DNA of 64,000 bases from Sphingomonadales bacterium (GCA_025352685.1 JANXSN010000053.1:53364-117363); one strand, 5' to 3'; counted from the stretch's first letter, positions 46,133-55,680 are shown. Notes: generated by a model not told the origin, from the sequence alone. Numbers and translations are program-made.

Positions 46133-48034
46133 TCAGCGGACCTTTGTGGTGAAGGTTAGCGTGAAGCTCGGCTGATTGGTCAGCGTTGCGCCGGCCATGG
46201 TGCCGCCGGGCGCAATCCGGATGCCAGTGACTGCTGCATCAAATCCTTGGCCGTCGGCGACCGGCGTGTACGTATAGGCGCTGTTGCCTCCCACCGCTTT
46301 GGTCCAGGTAACATTGACCGCGTAATTATAGGTCAGCCCGCTCGCAACCGCGCCATCGGTAAAAGTTATCGGCGTCCCCGCAACATAGGCCTGTATCTGG
46401 GTCGGCAGCGGGTCGGTAACGACAACTGTGCCGGGATCGACCTGCCCGGGCCCGGAATTGGTCACCGTGATCGAATATTGGATCAGCGCGCCCGGAATGG
46501 CCTTTGGATTCGTTGTTCCATTCTGGGGATCCGACAAAACCACCCACGCTTTGGTCGTGCTCAAGATCGCCTTGGTGGGATTGGGCGTATTGGTCAGCGT
46601 ACAGGCGATATTGTCGCCCCATCTCGGATTGACCGTGCCTCCGACCGTTGTCGGCAACGTTGTGCCTGAAACGCCAAAGCTGTTGTTGCACGACATCGCG
46701 CCGCCATAGAGCAGCGTGTTTGTCGTCCCGGCTGCAATTTCGCTCACCGTATACGCGGTTCCTGCGGTAACCTGCTGCACGCCCGTGGTTGCAGTGTTGA
46801 CGGTATTACCCGTACCCGTGGTCGTCACACTGGCAACGACCGCTGCTCCGTTCTTGATCTGTACGGTAAACTGGTCGGTGTCGAAGACCCGGTTGGCGCT
46901 CAACGCTTTCGCGAGACTCAATCGCGGTTGCGGCGTGTTGACAAAGGTGCACATGATCGCGTCGCCATAGGAGATCGAACCGAGCACATAGTTGGTGGTG
47001 ACCAGGTTGGTGGGGAGCGTGGTCGGCGAACCGCTGTTAGAATTAGTACAGCTCAGACGCGCCATGTATTGCGACAATGTACTGGCACTCCCGGCGGCCA
47101 CGGCCTCGTTCAGCGTGACCGAAATTCCCGACGCGAGCGAGGCTGCAGCGTTGTTGAAGGGCCCTGCCCCAGCCCCGGTGGAGGTGGCCGACGCGAGCGT
47201 GATGCCCGATGTCGTTGCTTTGACGCTATATGTGAACTGATCTGCCGCGGCGAGGCGCGTCGAGGCGATCGTCTTGTTGAGCCGCACCGAGGCGAACCGA
47301 ACGGCGAACATGACGCCCTGCAAGCCCCCAGCCACAATGGTGGTCGTGACAGTAGATGGCGAGGTACTTCCGAATATCTGTCCACCGACCGTGCCAGCAA
47401 CGCCGGTGACCCCGACCGACGAACCGCTGCTGGTATAAGTCGGATAGATCGCCCCCGAGATCGGCGGTACCAGATCGAGGAGCTGCCAGTTGCCGCCATT
47501 CGTGGCGTAAGTCAGCGATTCACCTGTGTTACTCGATTCACCGTCGGCGACGATGAACATGTAGCTACCGGCCAGTGCCCCTGCGGGAGGCGTGATCGAC
47601 ATGCCCGACAGCGTAAGCGTAACCGTGCTCGCGTTGTTTGTCGTATACATGATCGGCTTGCCCGGGATCGACAAAAACGATGTGTTGCCGATGGCGGCGC
47701 CAGTCCAGGCCGGGGCTGCGGTCGCGGTAACACCGCTCGCTGCCGAGCTGACCGTCTTCACCGTGACGTTGAAAACCGATCCGTCGCTGAGGTTGAACGA
47801 CATGACCTGGCCGGCTGCCGAGCGTGCAGTTGCGTCGTTGTAGCTCGTCATGTCGAGCCAGCAATAGGTGTCCCAGCCGTTCGCCGCTGCTCCGGCTGAG
47901 CCGGCTGCAGCGCAGCTCGCGGCATTTGCCGCCGACACGGTAAGGCTCAACATGACAAGCGCAAGCAGAGCTCTGCACGTCCATCGTACCGATCGCACGA
48001 CTCTGCATACCCGTTGCATCTGGCCCCACATCAC
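46133..48034 (-). CDS. DUF11/prealbumin-like surface protein
   Basis: A 633-residue exported protein: a long basic signal region ending near ANAASC (about residue 39), then Thr/Ser/Gly-rich beta domains. Two repeats of a collagen-binding B-like module each end in a Cys pattern (MCTFVNTPQPRLSLAKAL and ACTLTNTPNPTKAIL). The C-terminal part is a DUF11 domain (YSITVTNSGPGQVDPGTVVV). It has no anchor or autotransporter barrel. Likely secreted or cell-surface, role unknown. It converges with glpX, with only six bases between. Confidence 0.8.
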   Translation of the reverse strand: MMWGQMQRVCRVVRSVRWTCRALLALVMLSLTVSAANAASCAAAGSAGAAANGWDTYCWLDMTSYNDATARSAAGQVMSFNLSDGSVFNVTVKTVSSAASGVTATAAPAWTGAAIGNTSFLSIPGKPIMYTTNNASTVTLTLSGMSITPPAGALAGSYMFIVADGESSNTGESLTYATNGGNWQLLDLVPPISGAIYPTYTSSGSSVGVTGVAGTVGGQIFGSTSPSTVTTTIVAGGLQGVMFAVRFASVRLNKTIASTRLAAADQFTYSVKATTSGITLASATSTGAGAGPFNNAAASLASGISVTLNEAVAAGSASTLSQYMARLSCTNSNSGSPTTLPTNLVTTNYVLGSISYGDAIMCTFVNTPQPRLSLAKALSANRVFDTDQFTVQIKNGAAVVASVTTTGTGNTVNTATTGVQQVTAGTAYTVSEIAAGTTNTLLYGGAMSCNNSFGVSGTTLPTTVGGTVNPRWGDNIACTLTNTPNPTKAILSTTKAWVVLSDPQNGTTNPKAIPGALIQYSITVTNSGPGQVDPGTVVVTDPLPTQIQAYVAGTPITFTDGAVASGLTYNYAVNVTWTKAVGGNSAYTYTPVADGQGFDAAVTGIRIAPGGTMAGATLTNQPSFTLTFTTKVR

Positions 48035-48128
48035 ACTGCAGCGCCTAGCGATATAAGGTTAATGAACGGGCAAAACTGTCGAACAAATGTCACTTGTTAA
48101 CAATCGCTCGGATCCACATAGCGTCCGG

Positions 48129-49871
48129 ATGAATCCGCTGTCGGTCACAAATTCAATTTCGGGTCAGTCGTGGAGGTGGCGCAGTGGAGTCGGGCCCGGT
48201 GATGACCTGATCGCGGGACTGTTGCTCGCGCGCGGATGCCGCCCTGAAGAGATCGACGCACACCGCATGCCGACCTTGCGCGGGTTCATGCCCGACCCGT
48301 CGATGTTCCGCGACATGGATGTGGCCGCAATGCGACTGGCCGATGCGGTAGAGCGCGGAGAAGCAGTCACTGTTTTTGGCGATTATGACGTCGACGGTGC
48401 CACTTCAGCGGCGCTGTTGATCCGCCTTTTGCGCGGGTTAGGCCTCAATCCTCAAGCCTATATTCCTGACCGGTTGATGGAAGGATACGGACCGTCGGGT
48501 GAGGCGCTGGTCAAGATCGCAGCGGGTGGAGCGTCGCTCATCATCACTGTCGACTGCGGCGCACAAGCATTCGAAGCGTTGGCTTCGGCGCGCGAGGCAA
48601 ACGTCGATGTGATTGTCGTCGACCACCACAAATGTGCCGCCGAGTTGCCGCTTGCACTCGCGCTGGTAAATCCGAACCGCCTCGACGAGGGAGAAGGCGC
48701 AGCGCACGGGCACCTTGCCGCTGTCGGTGTCGCGTTCCTGCTCGGGGCTGCACTGCTGCGCGAATTACGTGCCCGCGAATTCTTTGCGACGCGTTCCCAG
48801 CCCAGACTTGTCGAGCTGCTCGATCTGGTCGCGCTCGGCACAGTTGCTGACGTTGCAGCGCTCACAGGACTGAACCGCGCATTCGTGACGCAGGGGCTTA
48901 AAATCATGGCAGCGGGCCGCAACGTGGGGTTGGAGGCCCTGCTGGCAATTTCGCGATTGAAGCGGGCGCCACAATGTTCGGACCTCGGCTTTGCCCTGGG
49001 CCCGCGCATCAATGCGGGCGGGCGGGTCGGCAAGTCGGACCTCGGTGTTCGGTTACTGACGACCGAAGACCCCGCAGAAGCCGCAGACATTGCTGCTGAA
49101 CTCGACCGTTTGAACGAGGAACGCCGCACAATCGAAGCGAGCGTGCAGGCCGAGGCTGAAGCCATTGCCGTGACCAAAGGTAATCGCGCCGTCGCAGTGA
49201 TCGTTGGGCGGGGCTGGCATCCGGGCGTTATCGGTATCGTGGCGGGACGTTTGAAGGAAAAGCTCGGCAGACCCGCCATTGTCATCGCGCTTGACGACAC
49301 GGGAGCCGGCAAAGGATCTGGGCGCTCGATCTCGGGCGTCGATCTTGGCGCTGCCATCCTTGCGGCCAAGGAAAAAGGTCTGCTCGCCGCAGGCGGTGGT
49401 CACGCGATGGCGGCCGGGTTGACCGTGGCCGAGGATAGGCTGGACGAATTTACAGAGTTCATGGAAGAGCGTCTCGCTGTCGACGTCGCACGCGCTTCAG
49501 GTGATCGGGCGCTGCTGCTTGATATTGTCGTGTCGTGCGGGGGCGTTACGCCATCGCTGGTCGAGGCTCTGGAAGGCGCTGGCCCCTACGGCATGGGATG
49601 GCCTTCGCCACGCGTCGCAGCGGGACCGATGCGTGTCATCAAGTCCGACATTGTCGGAAGCGGCGGTCATGTGCGCGCGTTGATGCAGGGCGACGACGGC
49701 CGCAGCCTCAAGGTCGTCGCATTCAGAAGCGCCGACACCGCGCTTGGTCAGGCATTGCTCGCCGCCCCTCGCGACCGGCGCTTGTGGCTCACAGGACGGG
49801 CCAAGATCGATGATTGGGGTTCGCGCCCCGCGGCGGAACTGCACGTCGACGATGCGGCTTGGTGCGATTAA
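48129..49871 (+). CDS. recJ: Single-stranded-DNA-specific exonuclease RecJ
   Basis: 5'-3' single-strand exonuclease in recombination and mismatch repair. The start chosen, ATG at 48129, gives MNPLSVTNSISGQSWRWRSG, as in relatives; an earlier ATG at 48087 is possible. DHH-family motifs are intact: FGDYDVDGATSAALLIRLL, VDCGAQ, VDHHKCAAELP, and in DHHA1 ARGINAGG-like sequence GPRINAGGRVGKSDLG and the GGGHAMAAGL motif. The length is 580. Confidence 0.95.
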   Translation: MNPLSVTNSISGQSWRWRSGVGPGDDLIAGLLLARGCRPEEIDAHRMPTLRGFMPDPSMFRDMDVAAMRLADAVERGEAVTVFGDYDVDGATSAALLIRLLRGLGLNPQAYIPDRLMEGYGPSGEALVKIAAGGASLIITVDCGAQAFEALASAREANVDVIVVDHHKCAAELPLALALVNPNRLDEGEGAAHGHLAAVGVAFLLGAALLRELRAREFFATRSQPRLVELLDLVALGTVADVAALTGLNRAFVTQGLKIMAAGRNVGLEALLAISRLKRAPQCSDLGFALGPRINAGGRVGKSDLGVRLLTTEDPAEAADIAAELDRLNEERRTIEASVQAEAEAIAVTKGNRAVAVIVGRGWHPGVIGIVAGRLKEKLGRPAIVIALDDTGAGKGSGRSISGVDLGAAILAAKEKGLLAAGGGHAMAAGLTVAEDRLDEFTEFMEERLAVDVARASGDRALLLDIVVSCGGVTPSLVEALEGAGPYGMGWPSPRVAAGPMRVIKSDIVGSGGHVRALMQGDDGRSLKVVAFRSADTALGQALLAAPRDRRLWLTGRAKIDDWGSRPAAELHVDDAAWCD

Positions 49872-50093
49872 GGAAAGAGTACGCGTTGGTGCTTTCCCCG
49901 CCCTCCCACCCGAGCGGGGTCGAGGCGACCACCCCGCACTCGAGCTGAGCGCGCATTATCACGGCAGTTTGTCGGGCGCCGATGCTTGCGAGGCCGACGA
50001 CAACAAGCCCGAGAAAGTGTGCGATCGCCGGGTTCTGTGACACCCAAGGTTGACGATACGGACTTTTATGCTAAGCGCGCGCCTCGCTTCGAT

Positions 50094-50168
50094 GGCCCCA
50101 TCGTCTAGCGGTTAGGACGCGGCCCTTTCACGGCTGAAACACGGGTTCGATTCCCGTTGGGGTCACCA
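50094..50168 (+). tRNA. tRNA-Glu (anticodon TTC)
   Basis: A 75-base cloverleaf with acceptor GGCCCCA paired to TGGGGTC and a genomic CCA. The anticodon loop CCTTTCACGG has TTC, the D arm TCTAGCGG, and the T arm GGGTTCGATTCCC is canonical. Genes after it are fragmentary, suggesting its 3' end as an integration site, but I saw no duplicate of that end in this window. Confidence 0.96.
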
Positions 50169-50330
50169 AGCAATTTCAATTACATAGCTGGCAGGCTCAG
50201 AGAGCCCTCGGACGACTTCGGTAATAGATCGGTTATAAACGGTCTGGAACAGTGCCCGACAGAAAAATATCCATTTGGGCAACAGCAGCCGATCTGCAAC
50301 ACAAACAGTGTAGGCGATAATACCCCCGAT

Positions 50331-50693
50331 TTGAACGCTATCGGCGCTGCCGGCGCTATCGGTCGCGACCCTTCGGAAGCCTATCTCCGAAGTCTCGGCA
50401 TGCTCGACGATGTCGTGCGTGAATGCATTGCGATCTCGCGCACCCATGCAGGGATTTCTTCGCCGACTAGCCGGCAATTCTATGCTTCTGTGTTGTTCAC
50501 GATGATGGTGACCAAGAGCGTCAGCCTACTTGTGCTGGCACTCCACACTAATTGGGCCTCGAAAACAATCGAACGTTGGGACTACGCCTCAATGATTGGC
50601 ATTGCACGAACGCTGATCGAGCTGCGTGTGGCATTCTACTATCTGTGCACAAAAGAATGCTCAGACGAGGTCGTGTCCCGGGCTGTGGTGTAG
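50331..50693 (+). pseudogene. 5' part of a DUF5677-like gene, cut by an IS256-type remnant
   Basis: A frame with DPSEAYLRSLGMLDDVVREC and MIGIARTLIELRVAFYYLC resembles the helical DUF5677 family, but ends just after ECSDE at the IS256-like end (near 50675), where non-homologous residues take over. The start is not sure: TTG at 50331 and ATG at 50400 are candidates. The C-terminal half is gone. Confidence 0.55.
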
Positions 50694-51480
50694 GTTTTTT
50701 GGTAGCAAAGCTGACCGGTCGCAAGCCATCCACCAGGCGCTGTAGCGGTCGGTCAGCTTTGCGGGTGGTCATCGGCGATCTTTGGATAAGCTTGGGTTGC
50801 GAAACTCAACTTATGGAGATCACCAATGCCCCAAGACATGATGGACCTGCAGGCTCTGGTAGGAAAGAGCCCGGACGCTGATTTTCTGCGCGAGATGATT
50901 GGCTTTGCCGGCAAACGGCTGATGGAGCTCGAAGTGGGCGGCCTGACGGCGCTGCCTACGGCGAGAAAGATATCGAGGCCTGGTCCAGCGTACTGGCTAT
51001 CGCGAGCGCGACTGGGAGACGCGTGCCGGCACCGTCGAACTCCGGATCCCCAACTTGCCGCAAGGGGAGTTACTTCCCAAGCTTTTTGGAAGCCAGGCGA
51101 CTTGCCGAAAAGGCGCTGACGGCCGTCGTGCAGGAGGCGTACATCCAGGGGATATCGACCCGCTCGGTCGACGATCTCGTCAGGGCGATGGGAATGAGCG
51201 GCATTTCAAAGAGCCAAGTTAGCCGCCTGTGCGAAGAGATCGATGTCCGTGTGAAGGCGCTCCTCAATCGACCCATCGCGGTCGGTGTGAACAGCGACGG
51301 TCGGCGCGAGTTGCTTGGTATGGCAATCGGCCCGTCTGAGGCCGAAGTGTTCTGGACCGACTTCCTGCGCGGCTTGGCGCGCCAAGGCCTGCGCGGCGTC
51401 AAGCTGGTCATCTCTGATGCGCGCGAAGGCATCGGTCGATGGCAGAGTAATCTACCCCGGTTGTGACAATTGAAGTCAGG
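50676..51480 (+). mobile_element. Remnant of an IS256 family insertion sequence
   Basis: The left end appears to begin within CCGGGCTGTGGTGTAGG (about 50,678-50,694), a terminal-repeat-like sequence. The right end is not recognisable; similarity stops near 51,466. About 0.8 kb of an expected 1.3 kb remains. Confidence 0.65.
50826..51466 (+). pseudogene. IS256 family transposase, frameshifted, internally deleted and truncated
   Basis: Starts [37 protein letters not shown], then loses frame at about 50,955. A conserved [14 protein letters not shown] and later [40 protein letters not shown] show the family. Between LLNRPI and [12 protein letters not shown] about 35 residues including the first catalytic Asp are missing. 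It ends soon after [12 protein letters not shown], lacking the rest. It cannot be active. Confidence 0.8.
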
Positions 51481-51601
51481 AGGCGGGGCCAGCCGCAGCG
51501 TTTACCCTTCCCTTCGCGGGTCGTCCGAGTCTAATTCGGGGTTTGCCCTGAGTCGAGTTTCGCGTACTGTTTGCCTGAGATTGATCCACGGGAGGTTTCA
51601 T

Positions 51602-52108
51602 ATGTCGCAACAGATTTGGCGGATCGCCGCGATCCTCTTGTTATTTCCGTCGCTGGCAATCGCGCAGGATCGGATGGCGCGACCCGGTAACGGGCCTCAG
51701 CCACCGCAGCGTCCTGCGACCGGAGGTCCTCAAATCCAACCGCCCCGCCCCGGCGGTCCCCAGATCCAGCCACCACGCCCCGGCGGCCCCCAGATCCAGC
51801 CGCCGCGCCCGTTTCCGGGTCATTTGCGACCGCCCCATTTCGGCCATCGACCAGGCTTCCATAGGCCGCCGCACTATCGTCCTAACCCGTACCGTTACCC
51901 GCACGGCTATGCCTATAGGCGTTGGCACATTGGCGCAGTCTTGCCGCATATCTTGTTTGGCTCAGCCTATTATTTCAACGACTATCGTCTGTTTGGCTTA
52001 TACGCGCCCCCGCGCCACTACCATTGGGTCCGCTATGGTCCCGACTTAATTCTCGTAAACACCCAAAACGGACATGTACGGGACGTTCATTACGGCGTGT
52101 TTGCGTAG
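51602..52108 (+). CDS. RcnB-like exported protein with tandem repeats
   Basis: A 168-residue protein starting at the ATG at 51602 (MSQQIWRIAAILLLFPSLAI), with a signal peptide and cleavage near AIA. The mature N-terminus has three 10-residue repeats (GPQIQPPRPG) encoded by a 30-base tandem array, then a His/Pro/Tyr-rich stretch (PPHFGHRPGFHRPPHYRPNP). The C-terminal RcnB-type domain has YHWVRYGPDLILVNTQNG. RcnB is linked to nickel and cobalt homeostasis; the His-rich part fits metal binding. Exact role is inferred. Confidence 0.85.
   Translation: MSQQIWRIAAILLLFPSLAIAQDRMARPGNGPQPPQRPATGGPQIQPPRPGGPQIQPPRPGGPQIQPPRPFPGHLRPPHFGHRPGFHRPPHYRPNPYRYPHGYAYRRWHIGAVLPHILFGSAYYFNDYRLFGLYAPPRHYHWVRYGPDLILVNTQNGHVRDVHYGVFA
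51725..51811 (+). repeat. 30-base tandem repeat, three copies, in the RcnB-like gene
   Basis: Copies begin at 51725, 51755 and 51785, differ by a few third-codon changes, and encode the 10-residue unit GPQIQPPRPG; the last copy is incomplete. Confidence 0.9.
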
Positions 52109-52282
52109 GGAAACAATGCAGCTTGCCGTGTAGCATCGGGCGGGTTCTCGCCGCGCAACGGCGTGATTGTCGGAGCGTAGAGTATTCCGATTGACCTCGG
52201 CAGCGCATTGTTAGGTTGTTCGACACTACCGGTATATTCTCCGCCAGCGTTTCTGGCGCACTTTGATAGGACGGAGAACATC

Positions 52283-53383
52283 ATGGCCAAAGCCCTAGCG
52301 AGCGGAGGCATTCCAACTTGGTCTGTAATCTTCCCCGTCGCTGCGGTGCTCATACTGGCAAGCCTCAGTCCATCGTCGGCCAACGGCTTAGGGGCCATCG
52401 CACTCTTCGCTGCTCTAATCTTCGCCGTCTTCGCCGCTGTTTATCACGCAGAGGTAATCGCACATCGTGTGGGAGAGCCGTTCGGGACGCTCGTGCTAGC
52501 GGCGGCCGTTACTCTAATCGAAGCGTCTTTGATTATCTCGTTGATGCTTTCGGATGATGGCGGCAATTCTACTTTGGCGCGCGACACCCTCTTTGCGACG
52601 GTGATGATCGTCCTAAACGGTATCGTCGGTTTGTGCGTCATCGTCGGCGGCATCAAGCATGGCGGGCAGGGCTTTCAGGTGTCCGGCGCTTCAGCGTTCC
52701 TGATTGTTCTAATCACCGTCGCGACGATTACCCTGGTTATTCCAGTGTACACTCTGTCTGCAGCTGGCCCGGTGTTTACTTCTAGTCAGCTAATCCTGGT
52801 GTCCACAGTATCGCTCGCCGCCTACGGCGTGTTTCTGTTTGTTCAGACCGTCCGACATCGCGATTACTTCCTTCCTGCATTGGGCGCATCTGATGAAGAG
52901 TTACATATGCCACCGCCAACGAACCGCGTTACCGCGCTGTCGGGGGTCTTTCTCCTTGTCGCGCTGGCCGCCGTTGTCTTGTTGGCAAAGACGCTTTCCT
53001 ATCCGATCGAATCAGGCGTGCGGCATCTGGGGGTAGCTGAACCTGGCGCCTTAGTGGGCGCAATTGTCGCGAGCTTGGTGCTGCTACCCGAAGGCGTGGC
53101 AGCTGTCCAAGCTGCTCGTCGGGATCGCTTACAGACCAGTCTGAACTTAGCGCTCGGATCTGGCTTGGCTTCGATCTCTCTGACCATCCCGGCCGTAGCC
53201 GGAGTCTCGTTATTGCTCGGTAAACCCTTTGTCTTGGGACTGGGAAGTAAGGAAATCGTGCTTCTCGTGCTCACGTTCGGAATTTCGATCCTGACCTTGG
53301 GAGAGGGAAGGACGACGGTGCTGCATGGAGCCGTGCACCTCGTGATCTTCGCCGTGTTTGCGTACTTACTGATCGTGCCTTAA
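52283..53383 (+). CDS. chaA: ChaA-type calcium/sodium:proton antiporter
   Basis: A 366-residue inner-membrane antiporter with about ten to eleven helices. I start it at the ATG at 52283, which follows a GGACGGAGAA ribosome site. The first conserved repeat is GEPFGTLVLAAAVTLIEASL and its counterpart is LLPEGVAAVQAARRD then LNLALGSGLASISLTIP, each with the acidic residue needed for cation exchange. It could export Ca2+ or Na+/K+. It is intact, unlike most of its neighbours. Confidence 0.88.
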   Translation: MAKALASGGIPTWSVIFPVAAVLILASLSPSSANGLGAIALFAALIFAVFAAVYHAEVIAHRVGEPFGTLVLAAAVTLIEASLIISLMLSDDGGNSTLARDTLFATVMIVLNGIVGLCVIVGGIKHGGQGFQVSGASAFLIVLITVATITLVIPVYTLSAAGPVFTSSQLILVSTVSLAAYGVFLFVQTVRHRDYFLPALGASDEELHMPPPTNRVTALSGVFLLVALAAVVLLAKTLSYPIESGVRHLGVAEPGALVGAIVASLVLLPEGVAAVQAARRDRLQTSLNLALGSGLASISLTIPAVAGVSLLLGKPFVLGLGSKEIVLLVLTFGISILTLGEGRTTVLHGAVHLVIFAVFAYLLIVP

Positions 53384-53406
53384 AATCGGGTCGGTTTTGC
53401 GACCAC

Positions 53407-53925
53407 TTGTGGTCAGAACAGATCCTGAGTCACACATCCGACGAAGTGATTGGACGCAGTTTTCGTGAGTTGATCTGGCCGGGCGATCTCGGCGCAACAA
53501 CGAGCGCCGTCGCGGCCGCCAGCGCTGGCCGCGACCTCAACGGATTTCAGAATCGCTATCGAGCCAAGGATGGGACGCTTCGCTGGATAGCGTGGCGTAC
53601 CACTTTGGAGAATAAGCAGATCTTCGGTTACGGACGCGGCATTGCCGCTCGGAGGGAACGGGAAACCAAACTCCTGCAAACGCAGGAAGCGCTCTGACAA
53701 GCCCAGAAGATGGAGGCGATGGGCCAGCTCACCGGCGGCGTCGCTCACGACTTCAACAACCTGCTGACCCCCATTATGGGCTCACTGGACATGCTGAAGC
53801 GCAGAGGAGTTGGGGGCGAGCGAGAACAACGGTTGATCGCGGGTGCCGCGCAAGCCGCCGAACGCGCAAAAATACTGGTTTAAAGGCTTCTCGCGTTCGC
53901 GCGCCGTCAACCGTTGCAGGTCCCC
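53407..53925 (+). pseudogene. PAS-containing histidine kinase, interrupted by two stop codons
   Basis: One frame reads a PAS-like domain (YRAKDGTLRWIAWRTTLEN), then QTQEAL, TGA at 53695, then the H-box [38 protein letters not shown] at 53881, and RLLAFARRQPLQ, after which homology ends. In both places the family has an Arg or Gln, so CGA to TGA and CAA to TAA changes explain the stops. The ATPase domain is absent. Confidence 0.85.
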
Positions 53926-53948
53926 CGCCGCTGCCGAAGCGCACAGGC

Positions 53949-54719
53949 TTGGCCTGCACGTACGCGGGGCCGCTCGATGCTGTGCGTGCAGGTTATGATG
54001 AAGTCACGCACATCAATTTCATCATAATGCAGGCGATGCCGCAGGAAGTCGTGGATAAGGCGAATTCCGCAGCTCGCCTTGAAGGTCCGGCGCGGTACGG
54101 CGAGGTACGGCGAGGTACGGCAAGGACATGGATCTCGATTCGCCGGCGATGAAGGCGTTTTATGCCGAGCTTGCGGCGCGACACACCATTGTCGACCCGA
54201 CGCTGACAGTCTGGGAGCCGCTGCTAACGTCTGACGGCAGCGTCATTTCCCTCGAATATGCACCGTTTACTGAAATTGCGCCGCCATCGGTCACACGCGG
54301 TTGGAAGATCGGTGGCTATCCTTTGTTTGGCGGCCTGACGCGCGACGATTTCCGCAAGAGTTTTGCCAAGATGGTCGGTCTGTTGGGTAGACTCCATCAG
54401 GCGGGGGGTACCGATCGTTGCTGGCACCAGCGGCTCGGGGCTCGAACTGGTGCGCGAGCTCGAGCGCTATCAACAGGCTGGCCTCAGCAACGCCGCAGCC
54501 TTGCAGACTGCAACGATCGTCCCCGCACGGATGACGGACATGGCCGACCGCACCGGGTCGATTGCGCCCGGCATGACGACGGACCTGATCCTCGTCGACG
54601 GCGATGTCTCGAAGGATCTCGCCGATTTGCGTCATGTCGACACCGTATTCCTGGACGGCTATCGCCTCGACGGCGTGGCTTTGCGTCAGGCAAGTGGTTT
54701 GAGCGGCATGCCGAAATAA
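53949..54719 (+). pseudogene. Amidohydrolase family gene, 5' truncated and frameshifted
   Basis: Only the second half of the enzyme is present: AGYDEVTHINFIIMQAMPQE, then a frame change, MDLDSPAMKAFYAELAARHT and LTRDDFRKSFAKMV, another frame change, and GVPIVAGTSGSGLELVRELE to the end. The first lesion is a 10-base tandem repeat (54091-54120); the second is an extra G in a run at 54403-54408. AGTSGSG also lacks the catalytic Asp seen as AGTDG in relatives. The metal-binding N-terminus is missing. Confidence 0.85.
54091..54120 (+). repeat. 10-base tandem repeat, three copies
   Basis: CGCGGTACGG followed by two copies of CGAGGTACGG. Removing the two extra copies restores the amidohydrolase frame through PARYGKDMDLDSPAM. 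Confidence 0.9.
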
Positions 54720-54833
54720 CGACGTCGAAATCACGGCACTGAGCGTGAATCGCACCCCGTTCGCAGATTCCGACTGGAGTCGTGTGCCCGTGAACGGGCG
54801 GCAGCTTTGGGCACGAGCTACATTGCCAATCGT

Positions 54834-55670
54834 CTAGGCAACCCTGTCGTGCTTGTCTGCCCGCCGCTTGCCAAGCAGCAGGCGCTTTTCGAGATGCGCG
54901 CGGAGTTGCGTATAATAGGCGGTTAAAAAGCCCTCGATATCGGTGACCTCGGTCTGCCAACCAATCTTGTCGATAATGGCTTGGGCCACGGTTATCGTTG
55001 CCTTGGCGTCGCCCCGCCTCAGCACACCCTCAAGCGTTTCGAGTTCATAGACTCCGTAGGCATCTAGCTGGACGCTGGTAAATACGAAAAGGTTCACGAG
55101 CCGAGCCGTGGTCAGGTCACGGCCGAGTTTGTCACGCGTGGTCCGGATGACCCACGTGCCGGCAAGCAAATCACCAACGCGCAGCCGGTCCTTGTTGAGC
55201 AGCGGGAAAAGCAGGAACACGCCGGTCCAGCCGAAGCCGAACCACCCCGTCAGCGAATCGACGGACTGCTCGGCGAGTCCTGCCAATAGCATCGATAAAG
55301 GTAGAAACACCTCGATCTCGCGAAGCAGATTACGAGCGATGACGGCATCGCCCGTCAATCGTCCGCCGTCGCGCGCGACGACGCGCAACCCCATCCAGCG
55401 TTTGCCGAACGTCGCCGCGCGCGGCCGCATTTCCATGATAATGAAATAGAAATTCCGGATCACGAACGAACCGAGGAGCCAGACGACCCCGACTGGCTCC
55501 AATGATTTCTCGCCAACGCCCCAGACGCCGAAGACCGCGATCAGCGTTAGCGCGATCATCGCCCCGACGAGCACGAGACAGTCGAGTATGAATGCGGCCG
55601 CCCGCTGTCCTGCATCGCCGAGGACGACACCGAGGTCCACACCCTCGGGCGTGACAAGGCGGCGGCGCAT
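54834..55670 (-). CDS. RDD family membrane protein
   Basis: A 278-residue protein started at the ATG at 55670 (MRRRLVTPEGVDLGVVLGDA). The RDD domain has GQRAAAFILDCLVLVGAMIA with the Arg-Asp pair, RAATFGKRWMGLRVVARDGG, and about four membrane helices. The soluble C-terminal tail is about 100 residues and helical. It is the last gene of a six-gene operon with SpoIIM-type, DUF58 and MoxR genes, which are often found with RDD proteins. Confidence 0.87.
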   Translation of the reverse strand: MRRRLVTPEGVDLGVVLGDAGQRAAAFILDCLVLVGAMIALTLIAVFGVWGVGEKSLEPVGVVWLLGSFVIRNFYFIIMEMRPRAATFGKRWMGLRVVARDGGRLTGDAVIARNLLREIEVFLPLSMLLAGLAEQSVDSLTGWFGFGWTGVFLLFPLLNKDRLRVGDLLAGTWVIRTTRDKLGRDLTTARLVNLFVFTSVQLDAYGVYELETLEGVLRRGDAKATITVAQAIIDKIGWQTEVTDIEGFLTAYYTQLRAHLEKRLLLGKRRADKHDRVA

Positions 55671-55680
55671 CGATCGCGCT

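Noticed and set aside
46928-47899. A 323-residue plus-strand frame opposite the DUF11-like gene
   Set aside because: It is Arg/Gly-rich, and the minus-strand frame has a signal peptide and repeat domains.
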